From positions 1 to 9,123 of the forward strand of contig JALSSQ010000242.1 in the NCBI GenBank assembly GCA_026984165.1: a stretch of 9,123 bases of DNA, in the 5' to 3' direction. The notes under the pieces were generated by a model. That model had not been told where the DNA came from, searched no databases, and was given only the letters and a program-made list of their open reading frames with translations. Below, piece after piece: positions 1 to 6,082 of this stretch (positions are counted from its first letter, which is position 1; each line of letters begins with the position of its first letter). Source of the DNA: Sulfurovum sp. (GTDB lineage Bacteria; Campylobacterota; Campylobacteria; Campylobacterales; Sulfurovaceae). Made by a program: the position numbers and the translations under genes.

Positions 1-2
1 AG

Positions 3-1196
3 ATGAGTAAAGTCAAAGGTTTGCTGACACTTGGGCTTGTGAAATTCTTACCTACATGGGTACTGAGTCTGCTGTATGTCAAAGGTGCAAAGCTTGACGA
101 TACCGCAGCGATACTCTTTTCTAGTGGAAGTGAGGGGACACCTAAAGGCATAGAACTTAGCCATAAAAACATGATGGGCAACATCAAGCAATCCATCACC
201 CTCATTAACCCTAACGATGAAGATGTGATGCTAGGAACACTGCCTATCTTCCACTCTTTTGGACTGACGGTGACAACACTCTTGCCACTCATAGAGGGCA
301 TACCTGTGGTGTGTCACCCAGACCCAACCGATGGTTTTGGCATAGGGAAAATGGCCAGCAAGTATGAAGCGACAATGCTCTTTGCCACGGCAACATTCTT
401 TAGGCTCTACACACGGAACAAAAAGCTGCATCCACTAATGTTTAGCCATTTACGCATGGTCATTGCAGGGGCAGAGAAGTTACCATTAGAGATACGTGAA
501 GCCTTTAAGGCGAAGTTTGGGCTAGACATCTACGAGGGCTATGGTGCGACAGAAACCACGCCAGTTGCGTCTATAAACATACCAGACGTACTCATGCAAG
601 ACTCATGGAAACCACAGATAGGTCACAAGGTAGGCACGGTAGGACTACCCGTACCAGGAAGCAGTTTCAAGATAGTCGATCCTGAGAGTTTTGAAGAACT
701 AGCCACAGGTGAAGAGGGGATGATACTCATCGGTGGTACACAAATCATGAAAGGCTACATCGGCGACGAACAAAAAACAGCATCGGTCATCAAAGAACTA
801 GATGGAATCCGCTGGTACGTTACAGGCGACAAAGGGCGTTTAGATGAAGATGGTTTCCTCACCATCGTAGACCGATACAGTCGCTTTGCCAAAGTAGCAG
901 GAGAGATGGTGAGTCTGGGGCTTGTGGAGAGTGAAATCGTCAAAGTTTTAGGCGAAAACGACCAGATAGCCATCTCTGCTTTGCCAGATGCAAAAAAGGG
1001 TGAAAAGTTGGTCTTACTTTTAGAGGGTGAGATGGAACTAGATACCCTCAAAGCGCAGATAAAAGCCATAGAAATGAATCCGCTTTTTGTGCCTAGTGAG
1101 TATTATAAGGTAGAGGAGTTGCCTAAACTTGGTACGGGGAAGGCTGATTTTAAAGGGGCTAAGAAGTTGGCTGGGGAGTTGAGTGATGGAAAATAA
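3..1196 (+). CDS. aas: Acyl-[ACP] synthetase / acyltransferase Aas-like, C-terminal part (5' truncated by window)
   Basis: This is the adenylate-forming half of an Aas-type enzyme, which activates a fatty acid with ATP and loads it on acyl carrier protein for re-acylation of lysophospholipid at the inner membrane. Visible in the 397 residues are the ATP-binding P-loop SSGSEGTPKG (about residues 40-49), the LPIFHSFGLT segment (80-89), YGATET (180-185), YVTGDKGRLDEDGF (272-285), RFAKVAGEMVSL (294-305, very close to E. coli Aas RFAKIAGEMVSL), and the C-terminal LPKLGTGKADF (373-383) with the catalytic lysine. The ATG at position 3 is probably internal: the family has an N-terminal PlsC acyltransferase domain, and in many bacteria an MFS lysophospholipid flippase domain, which would lie left of the window. 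The 3' end overlaps the RDD gene by 11 bases, suggesting co-translation. GC content looks higher here than in the next genes. Assignment to the Aas family is firm; the full domain layout is inference. Confidence 0.88.
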   Translation: MSKVKGLLTLGLVKFLPTWVLSLLYVKGAKLDDTAAILFSSGSEGTPKGIELSHKNMMGNIKQSITLINPNDEDVMLGTLPIFHSFGLTVTTLLPLIEGIPVVCHPDPTDGFGIGKMASKYEATMLFATATFFRLYTRNKKLHPLMFSHLRMVIAGAEKLPLEIREAFKAKFGLDIYEGYGATETTPVASINIPDVLMQDSWKPQIGHKVGTVGLPVPGSSFKIVDPESFEELATGEEGMILIGGTQIMKGYIGDEQKTASVIKELDGIRWYVTGDKGRLDEDGFLTIVDRYSRFAKVAGEMVSLGLVESEIVKVLGENDQIAISALPDAKKGEKLVLLLEGEMELDTLKAQIKAIEMNPLFVPSEYYKVEELPKLGTGKADFKGAKKLAGELSDGK

Positions 1197-1752
1197 TTGT
1201 GAAATAAAATATGCAGGGTTTTGGGTTAGGCTTTTAGCATCATGGATAGATGGATTACTTTTACTACTGCCATTATCAATGGTTGACGCATTATTGGGAA
1301 ATAACAGTACGATTAGACTATTTCTCTTTCTTGTACTGTGGTGGTTATATACGAGTTGTATGCTTTCGTCTTCATGGAGGGCAACCATAGGCAAAAAAAT
1401 TGTAGCCATAGAAGTAGTAGATATATATGGAAAACAATTAACCTTTGGTGGTGCAAGCTTGAGATTCGTATATTCGATAATCTCATACATGTTTATTATC
1501 CCAATTTTCATGATGTTGTTTGATGAAAAGAAACAAACATTTCACGATAAAATGGCAAAAACTATAGTTTTGGATAGTGCCATAATGGCCGATGATAACA
1601 TGTATAGGTATACACCATTTATACGTGTGATAGGGTATGTATTGTTAGCGATTTTTGTAGCTATAAAGGTATATGCATTAGGTATGATGATTTTTCTTTG
1701 GTCAGGTATACAGTCTTTTTTTTCTTCACTTACTTCTTCTTTTGCTGGATAA
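1186..1752 (+). CDS. RDD-family integral membrane protein
   Basis: This is a 188-aa protein of the RDD family, named for conserved Arg and Asp residues; most members have no known function, and a few are linked to ion transport. The first hydrophobic segment contains the motif at R15 and D22 (GFWVRLLASWIDGLLLLLP). A family-typical middle follows: a TxGKKI-like stretch (TIGKKIVAIEVVD) and a final FHDKMAKTIVL carrying the conserved Asp. Helices are visible at about residues 15-32, 43-60 and 85-110, with one more (about 145-175) after the RDD domain. I chose ATG 1186 over GTG 1183 because GGGGAG at 1173-1178 lies 7 bases upstream of the ATG. The gene starts inside the end of the aas-like gene, so the two are probably one transcription unit. 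The sequence is more AT-rich than the upstream gene. The family call is good; the role is unknown. Confidence 0.82.
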   Translation: MENNCEIKYAGFWVRLLASWIDGLLLLLPLSMVDALLGNNSTIRLFLFLVLWWLYTSCMLSSSWRATIGKKIVAIEVVDIYGKQLTFGGASLRFVYSIISYMFIIPIFMMLFDEKKQTFHDKMAKTIVLDSAIMADDNMYRYTPFIRVIGYVLLAIFVAIKVYALGMMIFLWSGIQSFFSSLTSSFAG

Positions 1753-1779
1753 TTATTTGAAAAAAAAGGGAACACAAGA

Positions 1780-1806
1780 ATCAAAAATAAATCATTTGTT
1801 TTTGAT
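1780..1806. repeat. 27-base imperfect palindrome in the gap after the RDD gene
   Basis: The two arms are ATCAAAAA and TTTTTGAT, followed inward by a T/G mismatch, then AAAT/ATTT around a central C at 1793. Twelve of 13 base pairs match. It lies 27 bases after the RDD stop and 36 bases before the start of the next small ORF. It could be a dimeric regulator's operator or a weak AU-rich hairpin. It is not a classical terminator, as no GC stem or trailing T-run is present. AT-rich DNA produces such palindromes by chance, so a function is only suggested. Confidence 0.4.
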
Positions 1807-1842
1807 GGTTAGATGATACAAAATTAATAAAAGGAGCACCCC

Positions 1843-1969
1843 ATGAACACCCCCAGAATTATGGATACTCATACTAGGCTTTTGGGTCTTTGTGTTACAG
1901 GGTAAAATTAAACATTTAGAAAAGAGTAAATACAAAGGAGCTAGAAGATGCTTGACTACGACAAAATAA
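1843..1969 (+). pseudogene. Small single-pass membrane protein gene, apparently frameshifted at a C5 run
   Basis: An ATG at 1843 has a strong ribosome-binding site (AAGGAG at 1831-1836, 6 bases away), but its frame stops after 20 codons. Removing one C from the CCCCC run at 1850-1854 joins it to an open frame that continues to the stop at 1967-1969. The joined product would be 41 aa and begins MNTPELWILILGFWVFVL, a convincing transmembrane helix, followed by a basic/acidic tail (QGKIKHLEKSKYKG...). This tail runs past the ATG of the next gene at 1948, so the two would overlap by 22 bases. Possible explanations are a sequencing error, a real inactivating indel, or +1 slippage at CCC-A. I do not recognise the family. 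The translation signal and the hydrophobic design are seen directly; that this was once a gene is inference. Confidence 0.5.
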
Positions 1970-2286
1970 ACAAACAAATGGAGGAAAAAATGAAAAAAAT
2001 TTCTGAAGAAAATACTACACATAAAGAAAAGCAAAAGTACATAGGCTCTTTTTTATTTTTGTTGCATCTCTGTCTTGCTTTTGGGATGATATGGCTTGGG
2101 GTGATGATACCTGCTCCTGTGGTTTGGTTTGGGATTATGGGGTATGGGGTTATTTTTTTGTTGAGTGCCACTATGCATAAAAATGGTGATACAGGTAAGG
2201 CAGTATTATTGACCATAGGTAGTTTATTTTTGGGTATATTTTTACTTTTTGCTACTTGTGTCACGTTATTAAGTAGCATACATTAG
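1948..2286 (+). CDS. Small three-helix membrane protein of unknown function
   Basis: This 112-aa protein has a charged, probably helical cytoplasmic N-terminus (residues 1-30, rich in Lys, Glu and Met) followed by three hydrophobic segments at about 32-52, 55-75 and 84-108, and almost no soluble C-terminus. I do not recognise a family or catalytic motif. The start is supported by AAAGGAG at 1934-1940, seven bases before the ATG. Its stop TAG overlaps the GTG/ATG region of the next gene (TAGTGATG), so it is probably translationally coupled to the Lgt-like gene and may be a partner of it. The sequence is AT-rich like the neighbouring genes. Confidence 0.75.
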   Translation: MLDYDKINKQMEEKMKKISEENTTHKEKQKYIGSFLFLLHLCLAFGMIWLGVMIPAPVVWFGIMGYGVIFLLSATMHKNGDTGKAVLLTIGSLFLGIFLLFATCVTLLSSIH

Positions 2287-2288
2287 TG

Positions 2289-2990
2289 ATGCATCTGCAT
2301 CTATGGTTTGACCTCTTAGCGTATGGGACATCGGCATATGTGTTGAGGTATTTCCCTAAAAAATATAGTTTGCTTCCAAAGAATGAACAACGATGGTACT
2401 ACTATACTGTAGTCATTGTGGGTTTTGTGCTTGGAGCATTTGTTTTGGGCACGATGAATGTTTTTCTTTCTACCCATACTTGGGCAGTAGGCAAATCAAT
2501 ACTCGGTGCAATATTTGGTGGGATTGTGGCAGTAGAAATTTATAAAAAAGTAGCCCATATCAAAGGTTCAACGGGTGCGTATTTTGTACTCTCTTTGGCA
2601 CTTGGTATTGCGATAGGCAGGCTAGGATGTTTTTTTGCAGGGCTGGAAGACTATACCTATGGGGTAGCAACAACACTACCATGGGGTGTAGACTTTGGCG
2701 ATGGCGTGCTTCGCCATCCTGTGCAGTTGTATGAAAGTCTAGCAATGGGCGGTTTTTTCTTCTATGCATGGTGGATGTATAAACGCGATGTAGCACGTTT
2801 TGAAAAAACGATATTTTATCTGTTTGTCCTTTTTTATGCTTCACAGCGTTTTGTTTGGGAATCTCTCAAACCTTATGCAGATGTCGCACTTGGACTCAAT
2901 CTATTTCAATGGGTATGTATAGGCTTGATACTCTATGCATATTATTATTTAAAAAAGGAAAATCATGGCACACTATTCAGAAAAATATGA
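2289..2990 (+). CDS. Lgt-family (prolipoprotein diacylglyceryl transferase-like) membrane protein, divergent
   Basis: Canonical Lgt transfers the diacylglyceryl group of phosphatidylglycerol to the lipobox cysteine of prolipoproteins in the inner membrane. This 233-aa protein keeps the Lgt layout of several transmembrane helices and the signature region: GRLG with R111, a RHPVQLYE block (142-149) matching the family H-P-x-Q-L-Y-E, and RFVWE (R187, E191) matching the R-x3-E pair near the end. It is shorter than typical Lgt (about 260-290 aa). By eye the conserved HGG of E. coli Lgt (His103) is replaced by KSILGAIFGG, and the Asn after GRLG (N146) is Cys114. It is therefore more likely a paralogue with another job than the housekeeping lgt. 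Start: GTG 2286 or ATG 2289; neither has a clear Shine-Dalgarno, and coupling to the preceding stop is likely. The last 26 bases overlap the radical SAM gene, which points to a joint function with that enzyme. Confidence 0.78.
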   Translation: MHLHLWFDLLAYGTSAYVLRYFPKKYSLLPKNEQRWYYYTVVIVGFVLGAFVLGTMNVFLSTHTWAVGKSILGAIFGGIVAVEIYKKVAHIKGSTGAYFVLSLALGIAIGRLGCFFAGLEDYTYGVATTLPWGVDFGDGVLRHPVQLYESLAMGGFFFYAWWMYKRDVARFEKTIFYLFVLFYASQRFVWESLKPYADVALGLNLFQWVCIGLILYAYYYLKKENHGTLFRKI

Positions 2991-4371
2991 CCTCTTTTTG
3001 AGTGCAACACAAAGCTTTTGTCATTTGTGCAATAACATTAATCATCTCATAGATACCCATGTGGTGACGAAAGACAATGAGGTTTATTTACGTAAATTTT
3101 GTCCCAAATGTGGGGAGTCTATGGTAAAAATATCAACAGACTTTAACTACTACAAGACCTGTGAGAGTTACCTCAAAGCTCCTGATTTGCCAGAAAAACC
3201 ATTAACGCAAGTACTGAGAGGCTGTCCTTTTGACTGTGGGGTTTGCCCTCAGCATCAAAATCACCCTTGTTTGGCTCTTTTTAACATCACGGATGAGTGC
3301 AATATGAAGTGTAATATCTGCTACTATGCGGCAGAACCGGGGCTTGGCAACCATAGAAGCATGGCACAGATAGAGAAGATGATGCAAACACTTTTAAGCA
3401 CAGAGAGCGAACCTGACCTCATACAAGTCACAGGAGGAGAACCCACCACACACCCCAAGATAGTAGAGATACTTCAGTACCTCAAAGCTTCACCCGTACG
3501 ACATCTTATGCTCAATACCAATGGTATCAAAATCGCAGAAGATGAAAGTTTTGTCAAAGCATTAAAGGCATTGGGTGGAGGGTTTGAAGTCTATTTGCAA
3601 TTTGACTCTATGACCCCTTCGGTACTTAAAGACATTCGAGCGCAAGATATGTCAAAAGTACGTTTAAAAGCGTTAGCTATGTTGGAAAAATACAACATCT
3701 CTACTACCTTGGTAATGGTGGTCAAAAAAGGCTTGAATGAGCAAGAGATACCTGAGGTCATACGCTTTTCAAGAACCTACAAATGTATTAGAGGAGTGGT
3801 GTTCCAGCCTGTAGAAGAAGCAGGAAGAGTCAATGCCCATGGAGACTTTAGAATCACACTCTCTGAGATAAGAAAAATTATTATAGAAGATGAAAATAAT
3901 CCTTTTACCTCTGAAGACATGATACCGCTACCTTGTGACCCACATAAGATAGGGGTAGGGTATGCGGCAAAAACGATGGAAACAGATGAGAGTGGCAAAG
4001 CCTTTGCAAAACTGTATCCTGTGACAGGGCAGTTACCTAAAAGTCTCATCACCGAGCATAAAGGCACGGTGATATTTGAAAAAGACAAAGATTTTGTAAA
4101 AAGTGTGATAGACACTGTGAGTTTAGATACGGCAATGGGAGAGGGGATTTTGAAAAATAAAATTAAGAGTAAACTCTTTTGCTGTTGGCCTAGCTTTTTG
4201 ACCCCTGAAGATATGGGGTATGAAAACGTTTACAGATTGGTGATTTCGGAGTTTTCAGATGTGGTAAATTTTGACAGTACCAACATTAAAAGAGAGTGTA
4301 ACTTTATGATAGAAGAGGAGAGAATTATCCCTTTTAGTACGTATAATATGGGGATAAAGTTCTCACAGTAG
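2965..4371 (+). CDS. Cysteine-rich radical SAM protein, Tes/MJ0619-like (putative lipid-modifying radical enzyme)
   Basis: This 468-aa protein has the radical SAM motif CNMKCNICYYA with C112, C116 and C119, preceded by TDE, and a TGGEPT motif (156-161) for SAM binding. Before it lie a CHLC/CPKC pair (C19, C22, C46, C49), as in a rubredoxin-like metal site, and a CPFDCGVCPQHQNHPC block (C87, C91, C94, C102), likely ligands of an extra iron-sulphur cluster. Further cysteines are C66, C274, C324, C406, C407 and C445. This order resembles the archaeal tetraether lipid synthase Tes (MJ0619), which joins two lipid tails at unactivated methyl carbons using several 4Fe-4S clusters and one Fe(Cys)4 site. 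Length is close to Tes (about 500 aa). The start is supported by AAGGA five bases upstream, inside the Lgt-like gene. Substrate is unknown: bacterial homologues have been linked to membrane-spanning lipids, but other members of the wider family may act elsewhere. The superfamily is certain, the Tes-like call probable. Confidence 0.85.
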   Translation: MAHYSEKYDLFLSATQSFCHLCNNINHLIDTHVVTKDNEVYLRKFCPKCGESMVKISTDFNYYKTCESYLKAPDLPEKPLTQVLRGCPFDCGVCPQHQNHPCLALFNITDECNMKCNICYYAAEPGLGNHRSMAQIEKMMQTLLSTESEPDLIQVTGGEPTTHPKIVEILQYLKASPVRHLMLNTNGIKIAEDESFVKALKALGGGFEVYLQFDSMTPSVLKDIRAQDMSKVRLKALAMLEKYNISTTLVMVVKKGLNEQEIPEVIRFSRTYKCIRGVVFQPVEEAGRVNAHGDFRITLSEIRKIIIEDENNPFTSEDMIPLPCDPHKIGVGYAAKTMETDESGKAFAKLYPVTGQLPKSLITEHKGTVIFEKDKDFVKSVIDTVSLDTAMGEGILKNKIKSKLFCCWPSFLTPEDMGYENVYRLVISEFSDVVNFDSTNIKRECNFMIEEERIIPFSTYNMGIKFSQ

Positions 4372-4420
4372 AAAAAATATATTAATAAATATAAATATGT
4401 ATATCTATCTGATAAGTACT

Positions 4421-4467
4421 GTGTATATGGGCATTGCATAGAAAAAAGAACAAATGTTCATATACAC
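4421..4467. repeat. 9-bp perfect inverted repeat in the gap upstream of enolase
   Basis: GTGTATATG at 4421-4429 is matched by its exact complement CATATACAC at 4459-4467, with 29 bases between them. The right arm ends just before a -10-like TATAGT at 4470-4475, so the repeat could be an operator pair overlapping the enolase promoter. The large AT-rich loop makes an RNA terminator for the upstream radical SAM gene unlikely. The rest of the 161-base gap (4372-4532) is AT-rich and holds no gene or tRNA that I can see. Confidence 0.4.
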
Positions 4468-4469
4468 TT

Positions 4470-4525
4470 TATAGTCCCTATCAGCAAGATTTAGATAAAA
4501 TAAGAGCATTAATTATAACTAAAGG
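4470..4525 (+). promoter_or_regulatory. Probable enolase promoter region and ribosome-binding site
   Basis: Two -10-like boxes precede eno: TATAGT at 4470-4475 and TAAAAT at 4496-4501. No convincing -35 is seen, as is usual for the primary sigma factor in Campylobacterota. AAAGG at 4521-4525 lies seven bases before ATG 4533 and fixes that start. Which box is used cannot be decided from sequence. Confidence 0.4.
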
Positions 4526-4532
4526 TATATAT

Positions 4533-5807
4533 ATGATTTTTATCGATGAAATTGTAGCAACAGAAGTAATGGACTCTAGGGGCAACCCAACAGTCAAAGT
4601 CACCGTAAGTTTGAGTGATGGAACAGTAGAGAATGCCATTGTACCATCGGGTGCGAGTACAGGTAAACGTGAAGCGTTAGAGCTTCGTGACGGTGGAGAC
4701 CGTTTCATGGGTAAAGGTGTACTTAAAGCCTGTGAGAATGTAAATGGTGCCATTTATGATGCACTTGTGGGGCTTAGCCCATTTAACCAAGCAGAGATTG
4801 ACCTCACGATGAAAGAGGTAGATGGTACTGAAAACTATGGAAACTTGGGTGCGAATGCAGTCCTCGGTGTCTCTATGGCTGTGGCACGTGCAGCTGCAGC
4901 AAGCATGAAGATGCCACTCTATCGTTACCTCGGTGGGGCCAATGCGGTAACGATGCCAGTGCCAATGCTCAACATTATCAATGGTGGAGAACATGCCAAC
5001 AACTCTGTGGATTTTCAGGAATATATGGTAATGCCTGTAGGGTTTGACAGGTTTTCTGAAGGACTTAGAGCATGTGCGGAGGTCTATCAGAACCTTAAAA
5101 AAATCATCGATGAGATGGGCGAAAGCACCGCTGTAGGGGATGAGGGTGGATTTGCACCAAATCTTAAGTCGAATGAAGAGCCTATACAAGTGATTATCAA
5201 AGCTATCGAAAAGGCAGGATACAAGCCAGGAGAGCAGATCGCCATTGCTTTGGATGTGGCAGCTTCAGAACTCATCAATGATGAGGGCAAATATGTACTC
5301 AAATCAGAAAATAGAGCGCTCTCTTCAGCAGAATTGACTGCATATTATGCGGATATGTGTGAGAAATATCCTATCGTTTCTATAGAGGATGGATTGAGTG
5401 AAGATGATTGGGAGGGATGGAAGCATTTGACCGAGGTGCTTGGCGACAAAATCCAGCTTGTAGGGGATGACCTGTTTGTCACCAATGTTGCTATTTTGGC
5501 AGAAGGGATTGAAAAAGAGATAGCCAACTCTATTTTGATCAAACCAAACCAGATAGGAACAGTAAGTGAGACGATGCAAACGGTACGCCTTGCACAGCGT
5601 TCAGGATATACCTGTGTGATGTCACACCGTTCTGGCGAGAGTGAAGATACCTTCATCGCAGACTTCGCTGTGGCACTGAATACAGGTGAGATCAAGACAG
5701 GTTCAACGGCACGCAGTGACAGAATCGCCAAATACAACAGACTTCTTGAGATAGAAGCAGAGCTTGGGCAGTTTGAGTACTTGGGTGCTAGACTTTTTAC
5801 AAAGTAA
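4533..5807 (+). CDS. eno: Enolase (phosphopyruvate hydratase)
   Basis: Enolase interconverts 2-phosphoglycerate and phosphoenolpyruvate in the cytoplasm, with two Mg ions per active site. The 424-aa length is normal. Visible family landmarks are the N-terminal DSRGNPTV, the mobile loop VPSGASTGKREA, NGGEHANN, the VGDEGGFAP segment, ALDVAASE with the first Mg-binding Asp, SIEDGLSEDDW with Glu, LVGDDLFVTN with Asp, the signature ILIKPNQIGT with the catalytic Lys, SHRSGESEDTFIAD with the His-Arg-Ser substrate contacts, and IKTGSTARSDR. An in-frame open stretch back to TTG 4434 would add 33 residues, but these resemble no enolase and have no ribosome-binding site, so ATG 4533 is chosen. The gene is followed after 12 bases by the 82-aa membrane protein. 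In Helicobacter and Campylobacter eno follows recA; here a radical SAM gene is upstream instead. Confidence 0.98.
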   Translation: MIFIDEIVATEVMDSRGNPTVKVTVSLSDGTVENAIVPSGASTGKREALELRDGGDRFMGKGVLKACENVNGAIYDALVGLSPFNQAEIDLTMKEVDGTENYGNLGANAVLGVSMAVARAAAASMKMPLYRYLGGANAVTMPVPMLNIINGGEHANNSVDFQEYMVMPVGFDRFSEGLRACAEVYQNLKKIIDEMGESTAVGDEGGFAPNLKSNEEPIQVIIKAIEKAGYKPGEQIAIALDVAASELINDEGKYVLKSENRALSSAELTAYYADMCEKYPIVSIEDGLSEDDWEGWKHLTEVLGDKIQLVGDDLFVTNVAILAEGIEKEIANSILIKPNQIGTVSETMQTVRLAQRSGYTCVMSHRSGESEDTFIADFAVALNTGEIKTGSTARSDRIAKYNRLLEIEAELGQFEYLGARLFTK

Positions 5808-5819
5808 AGTGATATAATA

Positions 5820-6068
5820 GTGCATACAAAAGAAGCAGAAGAAATTGCAGGTTTATCAATTAAAGCATTGCTTATCACTGCTATTGGAGTACTGCTTTTT
5901 GGCATCTATGTTGGTATATTGATTTATGGAGAAAATTCGCTTACTGTTTTAAATCAACTTAAAGAGAAAAAACAAAAACTACTAGAAGAAGCAAAGGCAT
6001 TAAAAGTAGAGAATCAAAAACTTCAAAAAGAGTATTTTGAATTAATACAGTTAGAGCCTAAAGTATAA
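5820..6068 (+). CDS. Small bitopic membrane protein with coiled coil (FtsB/FtsL-like topology)
   Basis: This 82-aa protein has a short N-terminus, one transmembrane helix at about residues 15-37 (IKALLITAIGVLLFGIYVGI), then a periplasmic-type coiled coil (about 43-75: LNQLKEKKQKLLEEAKALKVENQKLQKEY). This is the layout of septum proteins FtsB, FtsL and DivIC, and a similarly small protein lies directly after eno in Helicobacter and Campylobacter. Membership in the FtsB/DivIC family is not proven; the resemblance is mainly topology. The start is GTG at 5820, only 12 bases after eno, and its Shine-Dalgarno is weak, so translation probably depends on coupling to eno. The next gene starts 14 bases after its stop with a strong ribosome-binding site. 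Confidence 0.72.
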   Translation: MHTKEAEEIAGLSIKALLITAIGVLLFGIYVGILIYGENSLTVLNQLKEKKQKLLEEAKALKVENQKLQKEYFELIQLEPKV

Positions 6069-6082
6069 TTGAAGGAGAGATA

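Noticed and set aside
1038..1511. 157-codon ORF on the - strand across the aas/RDD junction
   Set aside because: It lies opposite two well-supported genes, has no family resemblance and is a frame shadow.
4372..4420. Possible terminator after the radical SAM gene
   Set aside because: The region is almost all A/T with no GC-containing stem followed by T residues.
4434..4532. 33-codon in-frame extension upstream of enolase (TTG start at 4434)
   Set aside because: No ribosome-binding site, no resemblance to enolase N-termini, and it overlaps the promoter region; ATG 4533 has AAAGG at good spacing.
4677..5189. 170-codon ORF on the - strand inside enolase
   Set aside because: Antisense to a highly conserved gene, with a Cys/His-rich composition typical of antisense reading.
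5345..5905. 186-codon ORF on the - strand over the end of enolase
   Set aside because: Antisense shadow of enolase; Ser/Ile-rich and no recognisable domain.
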